Source of the DNA: Candidatus Hydrogenedentes bacterium UBA2224
Lineage (GTDB): Bacteria > Hydrogenedentota > Hydrogenedentia > Hydrogenedentales > SLHB01
Direction: 5' to 3'
Length of the DNA stretch: 64,000 nt
Assembly: GCA_002348185.1 (NCBI GenBank)
Contig: DDYW01000021.1
Coordinates: 24,992-88,991 of the forward strand
In this document: one piece after another, positions 25,229-34,258 of the stretch
Layout of the letters: every line of letters begins with the position of its first letter
Position numbering within the stretch: position 1 is the first letter of the stretch
Translations under genes and position numbers: made by a program
Notes under the pieces: model-generated
The model's database searches: none
Told to the model about the DNA's origin: nothing
The model's input: the letters and a program-made list of their open reading frames with translations, nothing else

Positions 25229-25777
25229 ATGGGACGAGATATAGTTCGATTCAGATGCCACAGTTGCGGTCACTGCTGCACGGACGTCGTCTGTCTGCCT
25301 ACGCCGTGGGACGTGATCCGGATTGTGAAGAACACGGGCGAATCCCCGTACGAGTTTCTGGAATTCCTGGGCCCGGACGAGATCAGCGAGGTCGACGACA
25401 GCGACTCCACATGGCTGGAATGCGGCGGCCATCGCTACCTCATGGCGCTCAAGCGGGGACCGCACGGCTGTTTTTTCCTCGACAAAGGGACCCGATTCTG
25501 CGCGATCTACGAGCACCGGCCCATCTTGTGCCGGCTCTACCCGTTCAAGTTACAGGAGACGCGGGACGGGAAGTTCAAGGGGTTCACCCTGCACTCCGAC
25601 GTGGGGTGTCCCCGCCACCGTGACGGCGAGGTTGTCACGAAACCCCTCTTCACGCTATACCGCCAGGATTGCGGCAACCAGAGGGATTACGACGATCTGG
25701 TTCGCGTATTCAACCGGCGTGAGTATCCCGGCAAGCAGCCCTCGGATTTTATCGGGATGTTCATCGAGGTCAAATGA
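25229..25777 (+). CDS. YkgJ-family cysteine cluster protein
   Basis: 182 residues. The start MGRDIVRFRCHSCGHCC and later CAIYEHRPILCRLYPF give the cysteine pattern of the YkgJ/UPF0153 family: an N-terminal CxxCxxCC and a CxxxxxRPxxCRxYPF block, thought to chelate zinc or an iron-sulfur cluster. A further Cys in DVGCPRHRDGEV fits the family. No membrane helix. The downstream gene begins within its stop (overlap of four bases, ATGA), so the two are translationally coupled. An in-frame ATG farther upstream exists but MGRDIVRF is the natural family start. Biochemical role unknown. Confidence 0.88.
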   Translation: MGRDIVRFRCHSCGHCCTDVVCLPTPWDVIRIVKNTGESPYEFLEFLGPDEISEVDDSDSTWLECGGHRYLMALKRGPHGCFFLDKGTRFCAIYEHRPILCRLYPFKLQETRDGKFKGFTLHSDVGCPRHRDGEVVTKPLFTLYRQDCGNQRDYDDLVRVFNRREYPGKQPSDFIGMFIEVK

Positions 25778-27084
25778 ACGCGATTGACGTGACCATCGCC
25801 TGCAGCGGTTCTTCACCCGAAGACACAGTGGCGGCGCTGGAGCACATCGCGCCCCGTCTCGGTGAATGCCGCGTCCGTGCCGAGTTCCTGGTCCTGGTCG
25901 CCGGGGGAGGGGGGGGACTGCCGGATCGGGCGGGCGGCTTCCCGCTTCGTGAAGTGCCCGTTGAACGCGGCACCTGCGGCGATGCCCTGCGGGCGGCGGT
26001 TCGCGAGGCGCGCGGCGACTGGCTCATTACGCTCGAAAACCCCAGTCCCCCGGACGCGTCCCTGGTGTTTGGCTTCTGCCACCGGCGGAACCAGGCGGAT
26101 CTGGTCATCGCGTCGCGCTACGTCAGGGGCGGCGCCTACAGCATGCCGTGGCTGCGCAGCGCCATCAGCCGAACCTTGAACCGCGTATACCGGATGGCCC
26201 TGTCGCTTCCCGTGCATGACCTGTCCTCCGGCCGGCGCATGTACCGCAGCAGCATGCTCCGCCGGGTGCCCATTGAGGGCGACGACTACGACGTGCTTAT
26301 GGAAGTCCTGTTGCGGTTCATGTCCAAAGGCGGCAGCGTCGAGGAGCTGCCGTTTCATTATGAGTCGACCCGGTATCGGCAGGAACCCGGCACGGAGCTG
26401 CGGCTGGTTCGCAGTTCGCTGCGCACCCTGAAACGGATGCATGCCCTGCGCAACAGCATCGATTTCCCGGACTACGACTACCGGGCCTACGACAGCCGCA
26501 TCTGGCTGCAACGCTACTGGCAGCGAAAGCGGTTCCAGATCATCCGGCGCTTCACCGATGGCCCGGGGCGCATTCTCGACGTGGGGTGCGGCTCGAGCCG
26601 CATCATTACCACCCGCCCCGAGATGTTCGGGCTGGACATCAACATCAACCGCTTGCGGTTTCTTCGGGACACGCTTCCCCGAAGGCTTCAGGCGACCGCC
26701 GGCGCCCTCCCCTTTGGAGACGAACAATTCGACACGGTGCTCAGCTCTCAGGTGATCGAGCATACGGCCGAGCTCAACTGCGTGCAGGAAGCCGCGCGCG
26801 TTTGCCGCACGGGGGGCATCGTCGTGATCGGCACGCCCGATTACAGCACGTTCTGGTGGCCGGTCACCGAACGCCTGTACGCGCTGGCCCGCCCCTCCGC
26901 GTACGCCGACGAGCACATCATGCATTACACCCACGCCACGCTCACCCGGGAGCTGAGACGCTGCGGATGCGAGATCGAGGAATGCGCCTACGTGGGCGGG
27001 GGCGAGCTCATTGTGAAAGCCGTCAAACGGCGCCATCTGCCGAAGGGAGAAGGGCCGTGCGGCCTGCGCCTCAACCGGGATTGA
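25774..27084 (+). CDS. Glycosyltransferase-2-like domain fused to SAM methyltransferase
   Basis: 436 residues. Residues 1-215 follow the dolichol-phosphate-mannose-synthase type of GT2: RGTCGDALRAAVREARGDWL, DLVIASRYVRGGAY, LPVHDLSSGRRMYR. The usual acidic motifs are missing: the first DDxS region reads VAGGGGG and the DAD triad reads LENPSPPD, so metal/donor binding may be lost or rebuilt. Residues 255-410 are a class I methyltransferase: RILDVGCGSSR (SAM loop near 266), the acidic end of strand 2 as FGLDIN, FDTVLSSQVIEH, and GGIVVIGTPDY. It is coupled to the YkgJ gene by ATGA overlap. It may glycosylate and methylate a polyprenyl or cell-surface acceptor; this is inference. Confidence 0.78.
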   Translation: MNAIDVTIACSGSSPEDTVAALEHIAPRLGECRVRAEFLVLVAGGGGGLPDRAGGFPLREVPVERGTCGDALRAAVREARGDWLITLENPSPPDASLVFGFCHRRNQADLVIASRYVRGGAYSMPWLRSAISRTLNRVYRMALSLPVHDLSSGRRMYRSSMLRRVPIEGDDYDVLMEVLLRFMSKGGSVEELPFHYESTRYRQEPGTELRLVRSSLRTLKRMHALRNSIDFPDYDYRAYDSRIWLQRYWQRKRFQIIRRFTDGPGRILDVGCGSSRIITTRPEMFGLDININRLRFLRDTLPRRLQATAGALPFGDEQFDTVLSSQVIEHTAELNCVQEAARVCRTGGIVVIGTPDYSTFWWPVTERLYALARPSAYADEHIMHYTHATLTRELRRCGCEIEECAYVGGGELIVKAVKRRHLPKGEGPCGLRLNRD

Positions 27085-27242
27085 AGCTTCGCGCTCCGCA
27101 CATCGGGCAGCCCGGGCGCGGGACGCGCGAGGGGCCGATACCGCTCCGGAGCCCTGTTACGGCCCGTTCCTGAGTTTTTTGTTAACCGAATTGCTTAAAA
27201 TAAGAAATGCTATTAAAACCGGATTTTTCGGGCTTTCTCTCG

Positions 27243-27271
27243 TTGACTTCATTTTGGAGCCGTGCTATAGT
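27243..27271 (+). promoter_or_regulatory. Sigma70-type promoter for the M23 peptidase/bactofilin operon
   Basis: TTGACT (27243-27248) and TATAGT (27266-27271) with exactly 17 bases between them, inside a locally AT-rich island. Transcription should begin near 27278, leaving a leader of about 130 bases before ATG 27410. Upstream, a weak hairpin (27132-27165) followed by GTTCCTGAGTTTTTT may end the preceding operon. The rest of 27085-27409 shows nothing else. Confidence 0.8.
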
Positions 27272-27409
27272 CCGAAGGGTAGTGGGAACCGAAACGCAGA
27301 TGCAGGGATAAAGTTGGGGAGTCGCGTGGGAACTCAATCGGGGAGATTTCGTACCCTCGCTTTTCCTGGGTAATTTGTGTCTTTTTACACTCGCGGGAGT
27401 CCGAACTAT

Positions 27410-28414
27410 ATGAAGAAGTGGACTGTGATGATGATCCCCCATGGCAAAGGGGCGACTCGCAATCTAAGCCTTTCTTCCTTTCATATCTGGGTCACGGTCG
27501 CAAGCTTCTGTGTTCTCGCCTTCGCCTCCACCTTCACGCTCCAATTATACCGCAATTCCCTCGCGCGGGTGGATGCCCTGGAACGGCAAACCTTCCATTT
27601 GCGCACCGCCACGCGCGGGGAGGTGTCCCGTCCTGTCGAAGGTATCTCCACGGAGGAGCTGGCGGCCATCGAGAGCAAGTACCGTGAAGATTACAAGAAG
27701 AGCATTGATTCCATTACAAGTAAATTGAACCGGCTGTACGAACTGGAATCGCAGATCCGCGAAGTGCATGACCTTCCCGCCAAGGTGCGGTCCTCCTCGG
27801 ACTACATCCGGGACGGCGTGGGCGGCGTGGGCGGCCCGCCCGCCGACCTGAGCGAGATGGTGACGTCGGGCGACGACGAGCTCACGCGGCCGTCGAACTG
27901 GATCTACGGTCTGTCGCAGCCGTCCGCCGACCTCATTATCCAGGAGATCAATCTGCGCGTCGCCAGCCTCGAAGAACTGCTGACGGCCACGGCCGAAAAG
28001 CGCGAACGCATTGCCTGCACGCCGAACATTCTGCCGACGCTTGACGCGCGCCGCCGGATCAGTTCCCGGTTCGGCAACCGCAAGGATCCCTTTTCGAAGC
28101 GTCTGCAGTTCCATGCCGGCCTCGACATCTCGGCCACCCCCAAGTCTCCGGTGCTGGCCACCGCCAAGGGCAAGGTGGTAAAATCCGAGCGCGACGGCGA
28201 ACTGGGCAATGTCATTGAGATCGACCATGGGAACGGGTTCCGGACGCTGTACGCGCACCTGGACAAGCTCCTGGCCCGGGTTGGTGACACGGTTACGCGC
28301 GGCGACACCATTGGATTGCTGGGCACGACGGGCCGCAGTACCGGCTACCATGTCCATTACGAAGTCTTCAAGAATGGCAAAAACATTGACCCCGAAACCA
28401 CTGTGGTTAACTGA
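27410..28414 (+). CDS. M23-family peptidoglycan endopeptidase
   Basis: 334 residues. Short cytoplasmic start (MKKWTVMMIPHGKGATRNL), one membrane helix (about residues 24-45), a coiled-coil-prone periplasmic stretch (residues 50-215, rich in Glu, Arg and Leu) and a C-terminal LytM/M23 zinc peptidase. Zinc ligands are visible as H235 and D239 in FHAGLDI, with H314 and H316 in GYHVHYEVF; GLLGTTGRSTG is the family loop. All catalytic ligands are present, so it should be active, probably cutting peptide cross-links. The next gene is a bactofilin two bases later, the same pairing as the M23 peptidase/bactofilin modules that set cell shape in other bacteria. Confidence 0.93.
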   Translation: MKKWTVMMIPHGKGATRNLSLSSFHIWVTVASFCVLAFASTFTLQLYRNSLARVDALERQTFHLRTATRGEVSRPVEGISTEELAAIESKYREDYKKSIDSITSKLNRLYELESQIREVHDLPAKVRSSSDYIRDGVGGVGGPPADLSEMVTSGDDELTRPSNWIYGLSQPSADLIIQEINLRVASLEELLTATAEKRERIACTPNILPTLDARRRISSRFGNRKDPFSKRLQFHAGLDISATPKSPVLATAKGKVVKSERDGELGNVIEIDHGNGFRTLYAHLDKLLARVGDTVTRGDTIGLLGTTGRSTGYHVHYEVFKNGKNIDPETTVVN

Positions 28415-28416
28415 AC

Positions 28417-28839
28417 ATGCTTGATTCCGGAAGAAAAAAGACCTACAACGAGACGAATGTGGTCACGATTATCGGCCAGGGAACGACCGTCATCGGCGAA
28501 TTGAAGTCGAAAGGCACCATTCGCATCGAAGGCGTCATCTCCGGCCGGGTCCAGTGCGAGGACACGATTGTCGTGCAGGAGACCGGCCGGGTGAAGGCCG
28601 AAATGATCGCAGGACAGATCATCATCGGCGGCGAGGTCGAGGGCAACGTGTTCGCCCATGACCGCCTGGAAGTCACCTCGAAAGGCAAGCTGCTGGGCGA
28701 CATCACCGCGCCGCGTATCGCCATCGCCGAAGGCGTCCTTTTCGAAGGCAAGTGCCAGATGAAACCGCCGGGCCAGATGAAGCCGCCAACGGGCGATGCC
28801 CCGGCCGTTTCCGGACAGGCCCCGCATCCACAGGGATAA
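28417..28839 (+). CDS. Bactofilin
   Basis: 140 residues. Hydrophilic N-terminal tail, then a central beta-helix of repeating Gly/Ile/Val steps (VTIIGQGTTVIGELKSKGTI, RIEGVISGRV, GRVKAEMIAGQIIIGGEVEG), then a Pro-rich tail. This is the DUF583/bactofilin pattern; length is normal. Bactofilins polymerise without nucleotide into membrane-associated filaments that locate cell-wall enzymes. The start lies two bases past the M23 peptidase stop, so the two proteins are made together and presumably form one shape-determining module. Confidence 0.95.
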   Translation: MLDSGRKKTYNETNVVTIIGQGTTVIGELKSKGTIRIEGVISGRVQCEDTIVVQETGRVKAEMIAGQIIIGGEVEGNVFAHDRLEVTSKGKLLGDITAPRIAIAEGVLFEGKCQMKPPGQMKPPTGDAPAVSGQAPHPQG

Positions 28840-28900
28840 ACCGCGCCGGGAGCGTCGGCGCACTGCCGGCGCCGGCACTCCTCACGGGAAACCGTCTCCC

Positions 28901-29968
28901 ATGACACCCACGGAGCCCGCCAGAGTTGTCGTCGCCATGAGCGGGGGGGTGGACAGTTCTGTTGCGGCCGCCCTGCTGAAAGACGCCGGTCATGAGGTTT
29001 TGGGCGTGACCATGCGGCTCTTTCCGGGCTGCGACGAGGCCGCGGGGTCGAGGGAACAGGCCATCGAGGATGCCCGCCGCGCCGCCGCCCGGCTTGGTAT
29101 CCCGCATCATGTCGCGGAGCTCACCGGGCACTTCCAGCGCCAGGTCCTCGACTACTTCCTGGACGAATACCGGCGCGCCAGGACCCCCAACCCCTGCGTC
29201 CGGTGCAACCAGCGGATCAAATTCGGGGCGCTGCTCGACCAGGCCCGCGCGCTGGGGGGGGAGTTCCTCGCCACGGGCCACTACGTCCGCGTGGCCGCCC
29301 GGGAGGGCCGGTACGCGGTCTGCCGGGCTGCCTGCCGCGAGAAGGACCAGAGCTACGTGCTGTCGGGGCTAAGCCAGGAACAACTGGCGCGCGTCGTTTT
29401 TCCGCTCGGAGATCTCAGCAAGGACGAGACGCGGGCGATCGCCCGGTCGCTCGGGCTCGACGTCGCCGAAAAATCCGAGAGCCAGGACATCTGTTTCCTG
29501 GAAGGGGGGGATTACCGGGGCTATCTTGCCCGGCAGGGCGCGACCGGCGGGCCGGGCCCCATCGTCTCTACCTCGGGGAAGGTGCTCGGAACGCATACCG
29601 GCCTGGCCCATTACACGGTAGGCCAGCGCAGGGGCCTGGGCATCGCTGCTCCCCGGCCCTATTACGTGTTGCGACTGCTGCCGGAGCGCAACACGGTGGT
29701 GGTGGGATTTCATGAGGAGACCTTTGCGAAACGCCTCACGGCGAGCGGCGTCGTGTGGGCGGGCCTCTCCCCGCAGACCGACCCGTTCGAGTGCCAGATC
29801 CAGATCCGCTACCGCCACGAGGCGGTGACCTGCACGGTCGCACCCGCTCCGGACCGCTTTTCCGCGGAGTTCGATGCGCCCCAGCGCGCCGTGACTCCCG
29901 GACAGTGGGCGGTCCTGTATCGCGGCGACCTGGTGCTTGCGGCCGGGACCATCGATACCTTCGAATAG
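28901..29968 (+). CDS. mnmA: tRNA-specific 2-thiouridylase MnmA
   Basis: 355 residues, normal length. PP-loop ATP site VVVAMSGGVDSSVAA near the start. Catalytic cysteines are in TPNPCVRCN (near residue 100) and in SESQDICFLEGGDY (near residue 195). FGALLDQA and ATGHYVR are family motifs, and the C-terminal barrel contains HTGLAHYTVGQRRGLG. It adenylates C2 of U34 and inserts sulfur in tRNAs for Lys, Glu and Gln. It follows bactofilin by 61 bases and could be on the same transcript. Confidence 0.97.
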   Translation: MTPTEPARVVVAMSGGVDSSVAAALLKDAGHEVLGVTMRLFPGCDEAAGSREQAIEDARRAAARLGIPHHVAELTGHFQRQVLDYFLDEYRRARTPNPCVRCNQRIKFGALLDQARALGGEFLATGHYVRVAAREGRYAVCRAACREKDQSYVLSGLSQEQLARVVFPLGDLSKDETRAIARSLGLDVAEKSESQDICFLEGGDYRGYLARQGATGGPGPIVSTSGKVLGTHTGLAHYTVGQRRGLGIAAPRPYYVLRLLPERNTVVVGFHEETFAKRLTASGVVWAGLSPQTDPFECQIQIRYRHEAVTCTVAPAPDRFSAEFDAPQRAVTPGQWAVLYRGDLVLAAGTIDTFE

Positions 29969-30040
29969 CCCGCCGCGTTGCATCCGTTCTGCGGGGCTGT
30001 TAGACTGTCTCAAAACCGCAACCCAACCGCGAGGAACGCC

Positions 30041-31417
30041 ATGTTTATCAGAGTCATCGCCCTGGCCCTGCTTTTTGTGATCGGTGCATCGCTCACGCCG
30101 GCCTACGGCGCGGAACGCCAGATCACCACCACCGCCAAGAACCACAATCTCGACAACAACGACAATTTCTCGCCCGATGGGCGTTTTTTGTGCTATGACA
30201 CCCGGGAAACCGTGGGGTCCGGCATCGGGAATGGCCAGACCATCGAGAAAGTCGAACTCGCCACGGGCGAGGAAACGATGCTCTACCAGCCGGAAAAGAC
30301 CCTTACCGGCGACAATGCGGCTCCCGGCGTGGGCGCGGTCACCTTCTGCCCCGTCGCCAACAAGGTCGCGTTCATTCACGGTCCCCTCGTCGACGACGTG
30401 CCCGAACGCGGGTATTACGACAAAACCAACCGCGTGGGGGCGGAAGTCATCGCGGACGGCAGCCAGCGGCGCGTCTGGCTGGATCGGCGCGACGTCGCCA
30501 CCGGCCGCGACACCCTCCCCGGCGCGCACCGGGGCGGCACGCACCGGCACGAATACTCCTTTGACGGCAAGCGCATCGGCTTCACCTACGACGATGCCCT
30601 GTTGACCGAATACGGCCGCACCATCGGCATGCTGGTTCCGCATCCCCAGGCGCCCGAAGGCGCGACGCACTACTTTGCTTTGCTCGTCCGCGTCGCTCCC
30701 AAAGACACGTCCAAATCCGGCGAGCTGGAATCCGCCAAGAGCGATTCGTGGATCGGCCGGGAGGGGCTGATGCGCGGCTTTATCGGGACCGTCCGCGAAC
30801 CGGACGGCTCCTTCCAGGAGTCGCTCTTTGTGGTGGACGTGCCCGCCGATGTCGACGTCACCACGGCCGACAGCGGCGCGGCGGACCGCTATCCCTCGCC
30901 GCCGAACGGTCTGAAGGTGCGTCGGCTCACCCATAGCTGGGCCGCGGGGAACGTGCGCGGGACGCTCCAGGGCGACCGCATCGCGTACTACGCCAAGGCG
31001 GCTGACGGCACCCGGCAGGTGTTCATCATCCCGTCGGACGGTTCGGATCAGAGCGATGACCCCGCGAAGCGGCCTGTTCAGGCGACGCATTTCGAGGGCG
31101 GCGCGGGCGACGGCATCCGGTGGCATCCCAGCGGCAACGCGATTGCCTGCATCGCGGACGGCGGCGTCGCGGTCACCTGTGTGGTTCCCGGCCCTGATTT
31201 CGGCAAGAGCGTCTTTGTGACACCCCACGGCGATACCGAACGCTCCGACCTGGTCTGGTCGCCCGACGGCTCGGTGCTGGCGTATTGCCGGGTCGTGGAG
31301 ACTCTGGGCGGGGATGGCCAGCCGGCCCGCAACTACAAAGGCGAGGATTTCAGCCAGATTTTCACGGTCGAATACCCCGACGCCAACGGCGACGGCATTG
31401 CCGACACGCTGGAATAG
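30041..31417 (+). CDS. Secreted DUF3748 / TolB-like beta-propeller protein
   Basis: 458 residues with signal peptide MFIRVIALALLFVIGASLT, cleaved near AYGA. The body is a propeller of TolB/WD40-like blades (NDNFSPDGRFLCYDT, DGKRIGFTYDD, DGIRWHPSGNAIACIAD, SDLVWSPDGSVLAYCR) with HRGGTHRHEYS typical of DUF3748 (E. coli YidR group). It ends in YPDANGDGIADTLE, a calcium-binding-like D-x-N-x-D loop. Function of the family is unknown; periplasmic or extracellular location is inferred. GAGG lies before the ATG. A GC-rich hairpin follows the gene. Confidence 0.8.
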   Translation: MFIRVIALALLFVIGASLTPAYGAERQITTTAKNHNLDNNDNFSPDGRFLCYDTRETVGSGIGNGQTIEKVELATGEETMLYQPEKTLTGDNAAPGVGAVTFCPVANKVAFIHGPLVDDVPERGYYDKTNRVGAEVIADGSQRRVWLDRRDVATGRDTLPGAHRGGTHRHEYSFDGKRIGFTYDDALLTEYGRTIGMLVPHPQAPEGATHYFALLVRVAPKDTSKSGELESAKSDSWIGREGLMRGFIGTVREPDGSFQESLFVVDVPADVDVTTADSGAADRYPSPPNGLKVRRLTHSWAAGNVRGTLQGDRIAYYAKAADGTRQVFIIPSDGSDQSDDPAKRPVQATHFEGGAGDGIRWHPSGNAIACIADGGVAVTCVVPGPDFGKSVFVTPHGDTERSDLVWSPDGSVLAYCRVVETLGGDGQPARNYKGEDFSQIFTVEYPDANGDGIADTLE

Positions 31418-31482
31418 GTTCAGCGAGCGGGTATAGAGCAGAGCGCAAGGCGGGGTTTGACCTGCCGCCGGAGAATGAGAAC

Positions 31483-31508
31483 GCGGGCCCCCCGGGCCCG
31501 CATTTATT
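31483..31508 (+). terminator. GC hairpin after the DUF3748 gene
   Basis: GCGGGCCC (31483-31490) and GGGCCCGC (31494-31501) pair perfectly around a three-base loop, followed by ATTTATT. The T-tract is interrupted, so this is a probable but not ideal terminator for the plus strand. Confidence 0.55.
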
Positions 31509-31558
31509 CGTGGTGGACGATTCCGCTAGTTAACGTTGTGGCCGTGGCGCCGGGAGCT

Positions 31559-32404
31559 TCAGGGATTGACCTCCTCGACGATTTGCATCAGGCGGCGGCC
31601 GTACTCGGTATAGGTCGAGTAGAGCTTGTCTTCACTCGTGGTGCGTTCTCCGGTGTGGATGATGGCCGCGAGGTGGGGTTCGATCGACAGCCCTCCGTCG
31701 TATCCATTCGCCAGGAGATCGCCAACGATCTCGCGCACGCAGCCGTCGCCTTCCCCGCAATAGACGTAGTGGTCTTCGCCGTTCACTTTCCGGATGTCCT
31801 TGATGTGCACGTACACGATGCTGTCGTACACGGCCTGGTAATACTCCCAGGCGTTCTGTCCGTAGCTGACCGGGTTGCCGGTATCGAACACGACCTGGAG
31901 CGCCGGGCTGTCGACTTCGGCGAGGAGGATATTGCTGTTTTCGGCCGACTGGCCGCCCCATCCGCTGCAGTTTTCGTGGGCGAGGATGATGCCGCCGTCC
32001 TCGGCCATGTCCGCGAGCACGCCCATACGCCGGATGGCTTCGTTGCGCCATTCCCGTTCCGGCAGGGGGTGGTTGGGGTCGTTGGGGTAACTCATGACGC
32101 GGATAAACGGGCAGTTGAACCGGTGCATGCGGGGAATGGCCCGTTTCAGGTCGTCGATGTCGATCTGCGGGTCGCAGGTGATGGGCCGTGCCCAGTTGGC
32201 GATGGCGCTGCCGAAGCACGAGACCTGCATGCCGGCGGCCGCGAGTTTCTCGTAGACCTCGTCAAGTTTAGCATCGGAGATGGCGGTGATGTTCTCTCCG
32301 TCCACCAGGCGCAGTTCCATGTGGTTCCAGCCCAGTTCCTGGTGCGCCCTGATCTGGGTGTCGATGGTCTGGCCGGATTCGTCCGAGATGCCGGAATAGA
32401 ACAT
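31559..32404 (-). CDS. Sugar phosphate isomerase/epimerase (xylose-isomerase-like TIM barrel)
   Basis: 281 residues. AP-endonuclease-2 fold: MFYSGISDESGQTIDTQI at the start, GWNHMELRLVDG, ILAHENCSGWGG with the metal-binding Glu/Asn pair, VVFDTGNPVSYG with Asp, VYVHIKDIRK with His-x-Lys-Asp, and GLSIEPH near the end with the last Glu. All expected metal ligands are seen, so it is likely active on a sugar or sugar phosphate. AGGGAG precedes ATG 32404. It lies downstream of an MFS sugar-type transporter on the same strand, separated from it by a good terminator, so coregulation is not certain. Confidence 0.9.
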   Translation of the reverse strand: MFYSGISDESGQTIDTQIRAHQELGWNHMELRLVDGENITAISDAKLDEVYEKLAAAGMQVSCFGSAIANWARPITCDPQIDIDDLKRAIPRMHRFNCPFIRVMSYPNDPNHPLPEREWRNEAIRRMGVLADMAEDGGIILAHENCSGWGGQSAENSNILLAEVDSPALQVVFDTGNPVSYGQNAWEYYQAVYDSIVYVHIKDIRKVNGEDHYVYCGEGDGCVREIVGDLLANGYDGGLSIEPHLAAIIHTGERTTSEDKLYSTYTEYGRRLMQIVEEVNP

Positions 32405-32537
32405 GGTGAACTCCCTGCAGGCGCGCGCGGCGCCGACGTTGAATGCCCCGAATCGGAGCTTTGTTCTCGCTGAATCCCATCGTACCGCAGCGCGCCGGAG
32501 GCGTGCAACTGGGAGGGGCGGCCCCCGGCGGCGGCAC

Positions 32538-32580
32538 AAAAAAGACCGGGCGGCATCCGCTCGAAAGCGGCGCCGCCCGG
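32538..32580 (-). terminator. Rho-independent terminator of the MFS transporter gene
   Basis: On the minus strand, CCGGGCGGC (32580-32572) pairs with GCCGCCCGG (32555-32547). The inner part CCGCTTTCGAGCGG also folds, and TCTTTTTT follows. It lies 40 bases past the transporter stop. Confidence 0.92.
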
Positions 32581-32620
32581 CGAACTCCGTCCACTACGAA
32601 CCGGCGGTGTTCCCGGTGCG

Positions 32621-33853
32621 TCAGCGAATGCTTGCCTCGGTCCAGGAACCCGCGTGCGGCGCCGTCGCGGGCACGGTAAGCGCCGCTTCGGCTTCCGCGG
32701 GAAGCGCGATCGCGGGCGCGGCGTCGGGAATGCCGAAGCTGAGGAACGCGCTCAGGACAATCAGCGCCACCGCCACGCCGACGAGAATACGCAGGCTCCT
32801 GCGGATGTCCAGCTCCGCGGCGTATTTGCCGATCAGGCTGGGCATGAGGGTCGCGCCCAGCAGGCCGATGCCGAAGATCAAGCCAAAGACGCTGCCCGAG
32901 GCTTCGGTCTTGTTGAAAGTGACGCCCACCAGGGTCGGGAAAATGGGTCCCAGGATAAAACCGGTCAGGACCGTAGCGCCGACGCCGACGCTGGCCGACT
33001 TGGCGGCCACCATCAGGGCGATCGTAATCACGGCGACCACGGCCAGCACCGGCACCACGTACACCGACGCGTCCGCCGGGACGGTGAACGCCGCGATGAG
33101 CCGTGCGAACATCAGGGCGATCCAGAACCCCGACAGGGCCGTGCCGGCCTTTTCGTCGGACAGTTCGTGGCTCTTGAGGTAGGTGGTGATAAACCCGGCC
33201 AGGGTGGTTTCGAGGCTCATGTAGCAGAACAGGGCCAGGCCGCCCGCCCAAACGCCTCCCCGGCCGAGCAGGCCGATCGCCTGGGTGATTTTGAACCCCT
33301 CGGGAGGCGCCGGGAAGGTGCCGACCAGCGCGAACAGGATCGGGATCAGCAGAATCGCGCCGATAATGCTCACGGTCTTCTTGTACCCGATCTTTCCGAG
33401 CAGGGCCGCGATGATCAATGGGGTAATAAACGCGCCGACGCCGAAGAACACGTTGAGGAGGTTCGAAGCGGCTGCGTTATTCTTCCCGCCAAACAGAACC
33501 GCCGGTCCGAGCGTATTGCCGACCGTGTTAACGCACATGGCCGCGATCCCGAGCAAAAGGCAGGCAACGAGCGCGGCATTGTATGAGGTTGCGCTCGCGA
33601 GCAGCCAGAGGCAAATCGCGCCGGCCACAAATCCGATCAGGGCAATGATCTTGAACCCCAACAGGTCGGTCAGGGGGCCGATGAGCAGCACGAACACCAG
33701 GCTGCTGAACATCAGCGCCGAGATCAGCTGGCCGACCTTGGCGTCGTCAATCTTCAGCTGTTCCGCCAGCTTCAACTTGACGCTGCCCAGAACGGAGAAG
33801 CACACTCCGAGGGCAAACACACCTGAAAATGCGGTCAATATTACAGGATCCAT
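32621..33853 (-). CDS. MFS transporter, probably for sugars
   Basis: 410 residues with about twelve hydrophobic helices. Between helices two and three lies GPLTDLLGFKIIALIGF, the MFS loop motif with a D-x-x-G-x-x core, and NTLGPAVLFGGKNNAAASNLLNVFFGVGAFITP resembles the FucP/hexose-proton group. The C-terminal tail after helix twelve is Ala/Pro-rich. ATG 33853 is preceded by AAGGAGA. Paired with a sugar isomerase/epimerase gene on the same strand, it may import a monosaccharide; the substrate is not readable. Confidence 0.88.
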   Translation of the reverse strand: MDPVILTAFSGVFALGVCFSVLGSVKLKLAEQLKIDDAKVGQLISALMFSSLVFVLLIGPLTDLLGFKIIALIGFVAGAICLWLLASATSYNAALVACLLLGIAAMCVNTVGNTLGPAVLFGGKNNAAASNLLNVFFGVGAFITPLIIAALLGKIGYKKTVSIIGAILLIPILFALVGTFPAPPEGFKITQAIGLLGRGGVWAGGLALFCYMSLETTLAGFITTYLKSHELSDEKAGTALSGFWIALMFARLIAAFTVPADASVYVVPVLAVVAVITIALMVAAKSASVGVGATVLTGFILGPIFPTLVGVTFNKTEASGSVFGLIFGIGLLGATLMPSLIGKYAAELDIRRSLRILVGVAVALIVLSAFLSFGIPDAAPAIALPAEAEAALTVPATAPHAGSWTEASIR

Positions 33854-34118
33854 GACGTTCTCCTTCCCCTGTGTCCCAGTACAGGACCACCCCCCGGGAC
33901 CGGTTGACGGAATGAGTTTCCGCACCCGCTCCCGCGCGGGGCAAACGTATCAGCCTTCCGGCGCACCGGTTCTCGGAGTAGTCCGAGACCGGGTCCCCTG
34001 TTCCTTACGATGGTACCTTTCGCCGCGCCGCGCGTCAAGGCCGCGAATCGCGCCCGTTCGCCTGAGGATGGTAAGCGGTCCAGGATCACTGCTGCGGCTC
34101 TCGTGCGCTGTCCTCCAA

Positions 34119-34152
34119 GTGGACCCTATGGACGGTATGGACCCCATGGACG
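34119..34152. repeat. TGGAC array, nine-base period
   Basis: GTGGACCCTATGGACGGT followed by ATGGACCCCATGGACG: four nine-base steps, the same motif as the arrays at 13092 and 20438. It stands in a 768-base gene-free stretch (33854-34621) together with the inverted repeat at 34259, an ACACAAAGCCACAAAGCC string near 34204 and the motif CCCGGAACGGGGTCCAAT at 34506-34523 that recurs at 40161-40178. Confidence 0.7.
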
Positions 34153-34258
34153 CGCCTGCATCGGGATCGCTGATGTGAAATACGGTGAGAGGGATAATTG
34201 CCTCACACAAAGCCACAAAGCCGCCATGGAGGACATTCTGGACAAATCCGGGGCCTCG

